Positions 42,510 to 51,173 of a DNA stretch of 64,000 nt are shown here, in pieces. A program made the translations under genes and the position numbers. The notes below the pieces were generated by a model. It made no database searches. It was not told where the DNA came from and worked only from the letters and a program-made list of their open reading frames with translations. The stretch covers positions 62,001 through 126,000 of the forward strand of contig DVKH01000042.1 in NCBI GenBank assembly GCA_018716105.1, in the 5' to 3' direction. The DNA comes from Candidatus Fimivivens faecavium. GTDB taxonomy: Bacteria > Bacillota > Clostridia > Oscillospirales > Ruminococcaceae. The first letter of the stretch is position 1. Each line of letters starts with the position of its first letter.

Positions 42510-43454
42510 ATGAAAGCATTGGTGGCAGGCGGCGCCGGTTTTATCGGCAGCCATTTGATTGACGCTCTTCTGGCGGAAAATTGGGAAGTGGTGTGCGTGG
42601 ACAATTTCTTTATCGGCACCCGTGAAAATATCGGGCATCTGGCGGACAATCCTCGTTTCAAATTCTATGAGCAGGATCTGACGGAATTTGACGCCGTGCT
42701 CAAGATTTTCGAGGAGGAGCAGGTGGATTATGTCTTCCATATGGCCGCCAATTCGGATATTCAGGCCAGCGCCAACGATCCCCTGATCGAGTATCAAAAC
42801 ACCTATTCCACCACCTTTGTACTTTTGGAGTGCATGCGCCGCACGGGCGTCAAGAAGCTGTTTTTTGCCTCTACTTCCGCGGTATATGGCGAACAAATGG
42901 GAGCACAGGTCAGCGAAGAGGCGGTGGCGCTGCATCCAATTTCCTACTATGGCGGCGCAAAGCTGGGGTCCGAAGCTATTATATCTTCGTTTGCCTTTAT
43001 GAACGACCTGAGCGTGCTGGTGTTTCGCTTCCCCAACGTGATCGGTCCGCGCCTGACCCACGGAGTGATTTTCGATTTTGTCAGGCGTCTGAAGGAAGAC
43101 CCCTCGCATCTGCGGATTCTGGGCGACGGTACCCAGAGCAAGCCGTATCTCTATGTTTTGGATCTGGTAGACGCGATCATGCGTTTTAAAGATGTGCCGA
43201 AGGGCGTCACCCTTTATAATGTGGGCGTGGAGACCCAGACCTCCGTGACCCGTATTGCGGAAATCGTCTGCGAAAAAATGGGCTTGTCCGGCATTCCCTT
43301 TGAATACACCGGGGGCCGGGGCGGCTGGAAGGGCGACGTGCCCGTATTTGCTTATAACCTGGACAAGATTCACATCGCCGGCTGGCATGCCAATATGACC
43401 AGCGACGAGGCTGTAGCTCAAACCGTGGAGAAGGTGCTCGGATGCAGGCGGTGA
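42510..43454 (+). CDS. NAD-dependent nucleotide-sugar epimerase/dehydratase (SDR)
   Basis: A 314-residue extended SDR: MKALVAGGAGFIGSHLIDAL (NAD-binding), FASTSAVYGEQ, and catalytic YYGGAKLGSE with Tyr and Lys in YxxxK. It looks GalE-like (C4 epimerase) by overall sequence. Its place between hddA and the hddC-gmhB fusion suggests that it acts on GDP-heptose or a derivative; this is inference. It overlaps the next gene by 13 bases. Confidence 0.85.
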   Translation: MKALVAGGAGFIGSHLIDALLAENWEVVCVDNFFIGTRENIGHLADNPRFKFYEQDLTEFDAVLKIFEEEQVDYVFHMAANSDIQASANDPLIEYQNTYSTTFVLLECMRRTGVKKLFFASTSAVYGEQMGAQVSEEAVALHPISYYGGAKLGSEAIISSFAFMNDLSVLVFRFPNVIGPRLTHGVIFDFVRRLKEDPSHLRILGDGTQSKPYLYVLDLVDAIMRFKDVPKGVTLYNVGVETQTSVTRIAEIVCEKMGLSGIPFEYTGGRGGWKGDVPVFAYNLDKIHIAGWHANMTSDEAVAQTVEKVLGCRR

Positions 43455-44746
43455 TTATGGCGGGCGGCAAGGGAACCCGTCTGCGGGCAATCACCAACGA
43501 TGAAATTCCAAAGCCTATGGCGCCAATTGCCGGGAAACCGATTTTGGAATGGCAGATGGAATGCCTGCGCCGCCAGGGGATTACGGATGTTGTGCTGATC
43601 ATCGGACATCTGGGCCACAAAATCCGGGAGTATTTTGGGGATGGCACAGCATTTGGCTTGCGGCTGTCCTATCTTGAAGAAACGACGCCCCTGGGCACGG
43701 CGGGGGCGTTGTCGCTGTTGCCGCCGCTGCTCACACAAGATTGTTTTTATCTGATATTCGGCGACGTCCTGTTCGACATCGATTTGGAGCGGATGCGGCG
43801 CTTCCATCAGGAGAAACGGTCTGCCGCCACACTGTTCGTCCATCCGAATACGCATCCCTTCGACTCGGATCTGGTTGTCTGCGATCAAGAAGACCGGGTG
43901 CTGCGGTTTGATTCCAAGCAGAATGTCCGGGATTACTGGTACAACAACTGCGTTAATGCAGGATTTTACCTGTTGGAGCGCTCCGTCTGCGACAGGGTGC
44001 CTCCGAATCAGAAAACAGACCTGGAAAAGGAAGTCCTTTCCCGTTTGATTGAGGAGGGCGGTGCTGTTTACGGCTACCGTTCCCCGGAATATATCAAAGA
44101 CGTGGGGACGGTGGATCGCATCCGCCGCGCGGAAGAGGAACTCACAAGCGGCTTTATTGCGAGGCGCAGCCTGGCGAAACGTCAGCGGGCGATCTTTCTG
44201 GATCGGGACGGCACTGTAAATCGGAAAAACGGGCTTGTCTTCCAGGAAGAACAGTTTGCATTGGAGAACTGCGCGGTGAAGGCCATCCGTGCAATCAACG
44301 ACTCCGGTTATCTGGCGATTGTGGCAACCAACCAGCCTGTCGTGGCCCGGGGCCTCTGCGAAGTCAAGGATGTCGAACGGATCCATCGAAAGATGGAAAC
44401 GCTGCTGGGAAGGGAAGGGGTCTATCTGGACGATATCCGTTTTTGCCCCCACCATCCCGACAAGGGCTATCCGGAAGAAAATCCCGCTTATAAAATCCCC
44501 TGCCATTGCCGCAAACCGGATATCGGGATGCTGGAGTACTGCGCCGCGCGCTACAATATCGATCTGTCGGCGTCCTGGATGATCGGAGATACGACGATAG
44601 ATATCCAGACCGGGAGAAACGCGGGAACGAAGACGGCGTTGGTCCTCACCGGCGACGCCGGAAAAGACCATAAATATGACGTAAAACCGGACCTCATCTG
44701 TGCCGATCTGGCGGAAGCGGTGAGGGAAATTATAAAAATATCGTGA
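43442..44746 (+). CDS. Fused heptose-1-phosphate guanylyltransferase (HddC) and heptose bisphosphate phosphatase (GmhB)
   Basis: The 434-residue protein joins two pathway enzymes. Residues 1-235 are a nucleotidyltransferase (QAVIMAGGKGTRLRAITNDE, then KPMAPIAGKPILEWQME and FGDVLFD) expected to form GDP-heptose. Residues 245-434 are a HAD-IIIA phosphatase with D254 and D256 in IFLDRDGTVNRK, and the GmhB zinc-loop pattern PHHPDKGYPEENPAYK and PCHCRKPDIGML. GmhB removes the C7 phosphate from heptose 1,7-bisphosphate, and HddC then adds GMP, so the fusion joins consecutive steps. The two are usually separate genes. Confidence 0.9.
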   Translation: MQAVIMAGGKGTRLRAITNDEIPKPMAPIAGKPILEWQMECLRRQGITDVVLIIGHLGHKIREYFGDGTAFGLRLSYLEETTPLGTAGALSLLPPLLTQDCFYLIFGDVLFDIDLERMRRFHQEKRSAATLFVHPNTHPFDSDLVVCDQEDRVLRFDSKQNVRDYWYNNCVNAGFYLLERSVCDRVPPNQKTDLEKEVLSRLIEEGGAVYGYRSPEYIKDVGTVDRIRRAEEELTSGFIARRSLAKRQRAIFLDRDGTVNRKNGLVFQEEQFALENCAVKAIRAINDSGYLAIVATNQPVVARGLCEVKDVERIHRKMETLLGREGVYLDDIRFCPHHPDKGYPEENPAYKIPCHCRKPDIGMLEYCAARYNIDLSASWMIGDTTIDIQTGRNAGTKTALVLTGDAGKDHKYDVKPDLICADLAEAVREIIKIS

Positions 44747-44756
44747 GGGAAAAAAG

Positions 44757-45341
44757 ATGGATTATACGAAGGACATTCAGGATTATATCGCTCTTGAAAT
44801 CGAAGTTTTAAAGCAGCTGGACGTGGGACAGCTCAATGCGGCCTTGAACCTTCTGGACGAAACCCGGCTTAAAAAGGGCCGCATCTACATCTGCGGCAAC
44901 GGCGGCAGCGCGGCGACCGCCTCGCACTTTCAGAACGACTTCAACAAAGGCGTTTCCGAATATATTGAAGTTCCGTTCCGTTTCCACTGCCTCAACGATA
45001 ATATGGCGACCATCATGGCCATCGCCAACGACATCGGATATGAAGAGGTGTTCCGCTTCCAGCTTCGGGGCAACCTTGAGCCCAATGATCTGCTGGTGGC
45101 CATTTCCGGAAGCGGTAACTCCAAAAATGTGCTCAATGCCGTGGACTATGCAAAATCCCTGGGAAACAAGGTCATCGGCCTGACCGGGTACTCCGGCGGA
45201 AAGCTCAAAGAGCTGGCGGATATCTCCCTGCATGCGCCGGTGCAGAGCATGCAGGTGACGGAGGATATCCATATGATCTTCGATCACCTGATGATGAGTA
45301 TGTTCTATAAATATCTTTGCGGAAAAGAACATTTGAAGTAG
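44757..45341 (+). CDS. gmhA: Sedoheptulose 7-phosphate isomerase
   Basis: GmhA converts sedoheptulose 7-phosphate to D-glycero-D-manno-heptose 7-phosphate, the first committed step of heptose nucleotide synthesis. The 194-residue SIS-domain protein has RIYICGNGGSAATASHFQND, LLVAISGSGNSKNVLNAVDY and TGYSGGKLKELADISLHAPV. Length and motifs match GmhA. It is placed 10 bases after hddC-gmhB. Confidence 0.93.
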   Translation: MDYTKDIQDYIALEIEVLKQLDVGQLNAALNLLDETRLKKGRIYICGNGGSAATASHFQNDFNKGVSEYIEVPFRFHCLNDNMATIMAIANDIGYEEVFRFQLRGNLEPNDLLVAISGSGNSKNVLNAVDYAKSLGNKVIGLTGYSGGKLKELADISLHAPVQSMQVTEDIHMIFDHLMMSMFYKYLCGKEHLK

Positions 45342-45393
45342 AGTGTAAACCGAACTGTGTATCGAAAAATCTTGCCTTAATGGGGGAACATTT

Positions 45394-46350
45394 ATGAAGA
45401 TATCAGTTCTAATGCCTACATTCAATGCGGAGCAGTATTTGAAAGAGGCCGTGGACAGCGTCTTAAATCAGACTTATGGGGATTTTGAGCTTCTTGTAAT
45501 TGATGATGCTTCCAAGGATTGGACGCGCATTATTCTTGCAGAATATGATGATCCGCGTATCAAGCTGGTCGACGGCCCCTGTCAAGGACTATCAAAAGCT
45601 TTGAATCTGGGGATTCAGATTGCTCAAGGGGAATATATCGCACGAATCGATGCGGATGATATTGCATTGCCGCAGCGTTTTGAAAAGCAGGTATCGTATA
45701 TGGACGCACATCCCAACGTCGGGATCTGCGGATCTTGGCAAGAGCACTTTGGGGAACAGAACTGGATTCACAAACCGGGGGAAACCCCTGATCAGAATCG
45801 TGCAAATTTACTGTTTTTTTGTGATCTCTGCCATTCAACTCTGATGTTGCGCAAAAGTGTATTTATTATGAATAATTTGTTCTACGATGACCACTATGCT
45901 TCTGAAGATTATCAGCTTTGGACGCGGGCAATCGACGTTACGGATATTGTCAATCTACCGGAGGTTCTTGGAAAGTATCGGCATGGCGAAGACAATATTA
46001 CGATTGCAAAGTTCCAGAAAATCGATAAGGAAAGCGGGAGAATCGTAGCGGAAACCCTTTGGCGTACGTTGGGCATGCACATTGCCTCAGAGGATATGTG
46101 TTATTTTAATAGTTGGGCCAATCTGTATTTTGACGCTTCGAGCGCCAAGGAGAAGAAAGAGCGGCTCAAAAGATTTGAGCGGTTGCTTCGGGAGATTTGG
46201 AAGGCCAACGAGCGGGTGGGCTTTTATAACCCCCAAAGTCTGCTCAATGTGTTTGCAGTTAAATGGGGCTGGGCAAACTATAATAATAGCTTGTGGATGA
46301 AATATGATGTGCACGACTTGGAGGATGTCTTTACGCTACAAAAGCAGTGA
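45394..46350 (+). CDS. Family 2 glycosyltransferase
   Basis: A 318-residue GT2 enzyme with MKISVLMPTFNAEQYLKEAV, LLVIDDASKDWTRIILAEY, EYIARIDADDIALPQRFEKQ and CDLCHSTLMLRKSVFIMNNL. It resembles the gene at 40402 along its whole length and the N-terminal domain of the next gene, so these three arose by duplication. GGGGGAACATTTATG gives a usable binding site. Donor and acceptor are unknown. Confidence 0.88.
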   Translation: MKISVLMPTFNAEQYLKEAVDSVLNQTYGDFELLVIDDASKDWTRIILAEYDDPRIKLVDGPCQGLSKALNLGIQIAQGEYIARIDADDIALPQRFEKQVSYMDAHPNVGICGSWQEHFGEQNWIHKPGETPDQNRANLLFFCDLCHSTLMLRKSVFIMNNLFYDDHYASEDYQLWTRAIDVTDIVNLPEVLGKYRHGEDNITIAKFQKIDKESGRIVAETLWRTLGMHIASEDMCYFNSWANLYFDASSAKEKKERLKRFERLLREIWKANERVGFYNPQSLLNVFAVKWGWANYNNSLWMKYDVHDLEDVFTLQKQ

Positions 46351-46443
46351 AGTCCGCGGTAAGTGGATGCACACACAAATTTTAATATAACACAACCTTC
46401 AGACCCAACCATCGCCAACAAACTGAGAATGAGGGACTTAAGC

Positions 46444-48351
46444 ATGTGCAAAGTATCCGTTTTAATGCCGACGTATAACGCGGAGAAATATCTCAAAGAG
46501 GCCGTCAATAGCATTTTAAATCAAACCTTTTCAGACTTTGAGTTGATTGTAATCGACGATGCATCCAAGGACAAAACCCGTTCGATTCTGAACTCCTACC
46601 AAGATCCGAGGATCAAGATTCTCGACGGCCCGTGCCGGGGAATCGCTGCTGCGTTAAATCTCGGGCTGGATCATGCTAAAGGAGAATATATTGCCAGAAT
46701 GGACGCAGACGATATTTCCATGCCCCAGCGATTTGCAAAACAGGTGAGGTTTTTGGATATTCACCCTGAGATTGGCCTCTGTGGCACACTTGCCATGATG
46801 TTTACGAAGGATGGGGACTATCAGCTTTTCGGTACCAAGCATCTGGAACATATGGGTTTGTTAGATCAGCTTTATGACACTGTGGTTTGCCACCCTACAG
46901 TCATGTTTCGCCGGGAGCTCTTTGCGCGTTATGGGTTGCGCTACAATGAAGCATATAAAACGGCAGAGGACCAGGAGCTTTGGGCACGAGCGCTCCGGTA
47001 CACGAAATTTTATGGAATCCAGGAAATGTTGCTGCGCTATCGTCTGCATCCCGAAAGCGCATCTCAGGCAAATGCCACGCCGGGGCAGGCTGCTGTACAG
47101 TCCATCCGACGTGATATATTAAGTTGGCTGCTGCCTTCCGGAGATTACACTGAAGATATTCAACCAAAAATTGATGCCCTTTTTCAAATACTGGAAAGCA
47201 GAACTTCGGACAAAGGGTTTACCGCAAATAAAACCATGATTCCTAAAGTATTACCTGCATTTCCTCATAATAATATACCAATTGTCACCTGCTCCAGTGA
47301 ACAGTATGGTTTATATTGTGCGGTTATGATTCATTCGTTGCTTATAAATTCAAGCGACGAAGAAAACTACGATATTGTAGTTTTGACACAAAATATGTCG
47401 GGTGAAACCAAAGAACTGATTGAGAAAGAGGCGATAGGGCGAAAAAATGTTTCAATTCGTTTCTGTTATGTCAATGATCTTTTGGATCAGTATACATTTC
47501 ACGAAAAGGAACATATTCCAAGTGTCACATGTTCCAGGCTCTTGATTCCAGAAATATTTGAAACTTATGAAAAGGTTGTCTGGATTGATGTAGATACTGT
47601 ATCAAACCATGATATTGCTGAGTTGTATTATATGGATCTAGGAGATCATCTGATTGCTGCAGCGCACGATATTGGAATGGCGGGCGGTGACGGCAGTGAG
47701 GAAATGTTCAAATTACTCAGGATGCACCGCAACGATTATGTTAATACGGGCGTTCTTGTGATGAACTGCAAACAATTCCGCGCACAACTGACTAGTGCAG
47801 AGCTTTTAAACACAGCGGCTAGATCGGACTTTGACAATATGGATCAGGACGCGTTGAATTTCCATTGTAAGGGAAAGATTCAGTACTTTGATATGAAGTG
47901 GAATACAAATGCCACGAATGTAAACAGCGGCCAAGCAAATGCAATCTTAGCGGAAGAATATCGACACGCAGTTGCAAACCCCTATGTTGTGCACTATATA
48001 GGGCCGGTAAAACCGTGGCAGAGTCCTAACATGCCTATGGCGCGATACTTTTGGAAATACGCGGCGGAGACGGAATACTACGATGCAATTATTCAAAAAA
48101 TTAAAAATCCTGAATCAACTCAAATACAAAAAATGCCAGACGCCACCCTTGTAACTACATTTGACTCGTTATCTAAAAATATTCTCTATGGAAAGCGTTG
48201 GAAGCGAGTGATTGTGTGGACGCTTTATGATCACGAAACCCTGAAACAAAAGGTAAAGGAAAAATTAAATGGCCATCCCGTAATGTACACTGTTGCGAAA
48301 AGCGGGTATAAAATTCTGCGCGGGATTAAAAACTTCTTTTATCGACATTGA
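46444..48351 (+). CDS. Two-domain glycosyltransferase: GT2 fused to GT8
   Basis: A 635-residue bifunctional enzyme. Residues 1-260 are a GT2 domain (CKVSVLMPTYNAEKYLKEAV, EYIARMDADDISMPQRFAKQ). From about residue 280 a GT8 domain starts with NNIPIVTCSSEQYGLYCAVM and has the metal-binding KVVWIDVDTVSNHDI, the YVNTGVLVMNCKQFR block and VVHYIGPVKPW. An in-frame start at 46363 exists, but the ATG at 46444 aligns with the opening of the neighbouring paralogue. The fusion suggests two successive sugar additions: inverting by GT2, retaining by GT8. Confidence 0.88.
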   Translation: MCKVSVLMPTYNAEKYLKEAVNSILNQTFSDFELIVIDDASKDKTRSILNSYQDPRIKILDGPCRGIAAALNLGLDHAKGEYIARMDADDISMPQRFAKQVRFLDIHPEIGLCGTLAMMFTKDGDYQLFGTKHLEHMGLLDQLYDTVVCHPTVMFRRELFARYGLRYNEAYKTAEDQELWARALRYTKFYGIQEMLLRYRLHPESASQANATPGQAAVQSIRRDILSWLLPSGDYTEDIQPKIDALFQILESRTSDKGFTANKTMIPKVLPAFPHNNIPIVTCSSEQYGLYCAVMIHSLLINSSDEENYDIVVLTQNMSGETKELIEKEAIGRKNVSIRFCYVNDLLDQYTFHEKEHIPSVTCSRLLIPEIFETYEKVVWIDVDTVSNHDIAELYYMDLGDHLIAAAHDIGMAGGDGSEEMFKLLRMHRNDYVNTGVLVMNCKQFRAQLTSAELLNTAARSDFDNMDQDALNFHCKGKIQYFDMKWNTNATNVNSGQANAILAEEYRHAVANPYVVHYIGPVKPWQSPNMPMARYFWKYAAETEYYDAIIQKIKNPESTQIQKMPDATLVTTFDSLSKNILYGKRWKRVIVWTLYDHETLKQKVKEKLNGHPVMYTVAKSGYKILRGIKNFFYRH

Positions 48352-48370
48352 TGGGAGGTTTTAAACATAT

Positions 48371-49150
48371 ATGAAAACCGTTATCTTAGCAGGTGGTTTT
48401 GGCACGAGAATATCAGAAGAAAGCCACTTAAAACCCAAACCCATGATTGAAATTGGCGGAAAGCCTATTCTCTGGCATATTATGAAGACTTATGCTTCAT
48501 ACGGGTATCAAGATTTTATAATCTGCGCGGGGTATAAACAACATGTTATTAAAGAGTATTTTGCGAATTTTTATCTGCACCGCAGCAATATTACATTCGA
48601 TTTTTCAGCTGGCGGAAAAATGACTATTCACGATAATATTTCGGAACCTTGGCGTGTTACAATTGTAGACACAGGCCTTAATACCATGACAGGAGGTCGT
48701 GTAAAGCAGATTCAGCCCTATGTTGGGGATGAACCCTTTATGCTTACCTATGGAGACGGTGTCGCGAATGTGAATATTGCAAAGTTGGCAGAGTATCATA
48801 AGAATCATGGCAAAATGATAACAATCTCCGCCTATAATATGGAACAAAGATTTGGCGTGTTGGACATCGATCAAACGGGAGAGGTCCGGGCATTCCGCGA
48901 AAAGGCCAAAGGCGATGGCGGCCTCATAAACATCGGATATATGGTTTGTAACCCGGGAATATTTGATTTGATTGACGGCGATAATTCAGTACTCGAGAAG
49001 GAGCCTCTGGAGAGAGCTGCAGCTGCTGGGGAACTGATGTCATATCGCCATGATGGATACTGGCAATGTATGGATACTCTTCGTGAAAAAGAAAAGCTCG
49101 AAGACCTTTGGTCCAGCGGGCGGGCTTTGTGGAAAGTATGGGAAGATTGA
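48371..49150 (+). CDS. rfbF: Glucose-1-phosphate cytidylyltransferase
   Basis: RfbF makes CDP-glucose from CTP and glucose 1-phosphate. The 259-residue protein has KTVILAGGFGTRISEESHLK, KPMIEIGGKPILWHIMKTYA, LTYGDGVANVNI and GYMVCNPGIFDLIDGD; it matches the family (~257 residues) almost throughout. It overlaps the next gene, the CDP-glucose dehydratase, by one base. Together they feed CDP-4-keto-6-deoxyglucose. Confidence 0.95.
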   Translation: MKTVILAGGFGTRISEESHLKPKPMIEIGGKPILWHIMKTYASYGYQDFIICAGYKQHVIKEYFANFYLHRSNITFDFSAGGKMTIHDNISEPWRVTIVDTGLNTMTGGRVKQIQPYVGDEPFMLTYGDGVANVNIAKLAEYHKNHGKMITISAYNMEQRFGVLDIDQTGEVRAFREKAKGDGGLINIGYMVCNPGIFDLIDGDNSVLEKEPLERAAAAGELMSYRHDGYWQCMDTLREKEKLEDLWSSGRALWKVWED

Positions 49151-50211
49151 TGATGGATTTGACGTTTTTTAAGGGTAAACGAGTATTCCTTACAGGACAT
49201 ACCGGTTTTAAGGGCAGTTGGATGTGCCGTATATTGGAGAATTATGGAGCTGTGCTTACAGGCTATAGTCTTGCTCCACCGACAGAGCCAAATCTGTTTT
49301 CTCTTGCAGATGTCAAAACACGAATGAATAGTGTAATCGGAGACGTGCGGGATTTTGGCAAACTCAAGCATATCTTTGATGAAGCCCAGCCTGAGATTGT
49401 GATTCATATGGCGGCGCAGCCCATTGTGCGTGAAGGATACAGATGCCCTCGCGAGACTTATGAGACTAATGTAATGGGCACAGTTAATCTTATGGAGTGC
49501 GTCCGTCAAAGTAGCAGCGTCAAAAGTGTGCTTAATGTCACGACAGATAAAGTCTATTTGAATCGGGAATGGCCGTGGGGATATAGAGAAAATGAAATGC
49601 TGGATGGATTTGACCCCTACTCGAATTCTAAAAGCTGCAGTGAACTGGTTACGCATAGCTATGCAAATAGTTTTTTCGGTCAACAAAACATTGCAGTTTC
49701 TACTGCACGCGCCGGCAATGTAATCGGAGGCGGAGATTTTGCCCCGGACCGCATTATTCCGGACTGCGTGCGAGCGCAAAAGCAAAAACAGACGATTGTG
49801 CTTCGTAATCCTCACTCCGTTCGGCCTTATCAGCATGTGTTGGAGCCTCTGATGGCATATCTTATGATTACTCAAAGGCAGTTTGAAGACAGACGGCTTG
49901 CGGGTTGGTATAATGTTGGGCCAGAGGAAAGGGACTGCGTTTCAACTGGACAATTAGCGGACATGTTTTGCCAATATTGGGGCGAGGGTGCGTCTTGGAT
50001 TACAGAATATGAAACTGATGCTCCTCATGAAGCAAGTTTTCTGCGACTTGACAGTTCGAAGCTCAGGGCAGTTTTTTCATGGAAGCCCCGCTGGAGTATT
50101 CGGGATGCGGTTGCACTGACCTGCGCCTGGAGCAAAATCTGGCTCAATGGCGGCAGCGTCACAGACGAGATGGATCAGGAAATTCAAAAATATTTGGATG
50201 ATAACTTATGA
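49150..50211 (+). CDS. rfbG: CDP-glucose 4,6-dehydratase
   Basis: RfbG converts CDP-glucose to CDP-4-keto-6-deoxyglucose. The 353-residue SDR begins MMDLTFFKGKRVFLTGHTGF and has SWMCRILENYGAVLTGYSLA, VIHMAAQPIVREGYRCPRET, NVTTDKVYLNREWPWGYREN and the catalytic DPYSNSKSCSELVTHSY. The TGHTGFKGSW signature is specific to this enzyme among dehydratases. The start at 49150 (or the next ATG at 49153) overlaps the rfbF stop; upstream in-frame residues lie inside rfbF. It overlaps the next SDR by four bases. Confidence 0.95.
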   Translation: MMDLTFFKGKRVFLTGHTGFKGSWMCRILENYGAVLTGYSLAPPTEPNLFSLADVKTRMNSVIGDVRDFGKLKHIFDEAQPEIVIHMAAQPIVREGYRCPRETYETNVMGTVNLMECVRQSSSVKSVLNVTTDKVYLNREWPWGYRENEMLDGFDPYSNSKSCSELVTHSYANSFFGQQNIAVSTARAGNVIGGGDFAPDRIIPDCVRAQKQKQTIVLRNPHSVRPYQHVLEPLMAYLMITQRQFEDRRLAGWYNVGPEERDCVSTGQLADMFCQYWGEGASWITEYETDAPHEASFLRLDSSKLRAVFSWKPRWSIRDAVALTCAWSKIWLNGGSVTDEMDQEIQKYLDDNL

Positions 50212-51173
50212 AAACAGCTATTGTAACCGGAGCCGGAGGATACATCGGTTACCGGCTTTGCCAGTATCTTTCGGAGCAGGGCGTTAAAGTCTCGGCGATA
50301 ACAATGGATCGAAATTTAGATCTTGAGAAATTAAAGGGCGTTACCGTCTATATCAATCCCGAACCCTCATTTTTAAATTTTCAAAAACAACTTTCTCAAA
50401 ATCATGCAGATGTTTTGTATCATTTGGCGTGGTGTGGAGTAAAGTCTGACGAAAAAAATTCAGAGTTCGTTCAGTGCAAAAATATCGATTTATGTTTGTC
50501 GGCCATGCAGCTTGCGAAAGAGATCAAGTGTGAGCGAATCGTCGTTCCGGGTTCTGCGGCGGAGTATGCTTACTGTGGCGAAATAATTACAGGATATAAT
50601 GTAGCAGCCCCTGGCGACTTTTACGCAGCAGCGAAAGCTGCTGCACATATCTTGTGCCAGCAATATGCTGTACAAAATGAACTTTCTTTAAATTGGCTCA
50701 TAGTGGGCAGTGTATACGGCCCAGGCCGGGAAGACGGAAATTTAATATCATATACAATCAAAAGCCTCCTTTCAGGCGATGTTCCTGTTTTCACAAAGTT
50801 GGAGCAAAAATGGGATTATCTTTATATCCAGGATCTATTGCAAGCATTATATTTGGTAGGTGTAAGGGGTGTTTCGGGAAAAACATATCCAATAGGTTTC
50901 GGAGAAGCGCGTCCATTATATTGGTATGTAAAGACCATACGTGATTTAATAGACCCATCTCTCACAATGGAAATTGGAAAGCTTCCCTATAAAAATGGGA
51001 AATGTCCTGATCACTCAGTGCTTGATATTCGTGATTTACAGAAGGATACAGGATTCTCTCCTCAGGTTTCTTTTATCGACGGAATTGCTAAAACAATTGA
51101 ATATTATAGGACGCTTGTCACTAGGAGGGGGGCTTTGCAAGCACATGAAACTCTTTCACAGAGGCCCAAGTAA
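50208..51173 (+). CDS. NAD-dependent SDR, probable CDP-4-keto-sugar reductase or epimerase
   Basis: A 321-residue extended SDR: KTAIVTGAGGYIGYRLCQYL, VLYHLAWCGVKSDEKNSEFV, VVPGSAAEYAYCGE and catalytic FYAAAKAAAH. It resembles CDP-abequose/paratose synthase-type reductases and UDP-glucose epimerase-like proteins; which one cannot be settled by eye. Its four-base overlap with rfbG strongly suggests the same CDP-sugar route, most simply as a 4-ketoreductase. Its last 29 bases overlap the next gene. Confidence 0.82.
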   Translation: MKTAIVTGAGGYIGYRLCQYLSEQGVKVSAITMDRNLDLEKLKGVTVYINPEPSFLNFQKQLSQNHADVLYHLAWCGVKSDEKNSEFVQCKNIDLCLSAMQLAKEIKCERIVVPGSAAEYAYCGEIITGYNVAAPGDFYAAAKAAAHILCQQYAVQNELSLNWLIVGSVYGPGREDGNLISYTIKSLLSGDVPVFTKLEQKWDYLYIQDLLQALYLVGVRGVSGKTYPIGFGEARPLYWYVKTIRDLIDPSLTMEIGKLPYKNGKCPDHSVLDIRDLQKDTGFSPQVSFIDGIAKTIEYYRTLVTRRGALQAHETLSQRPK

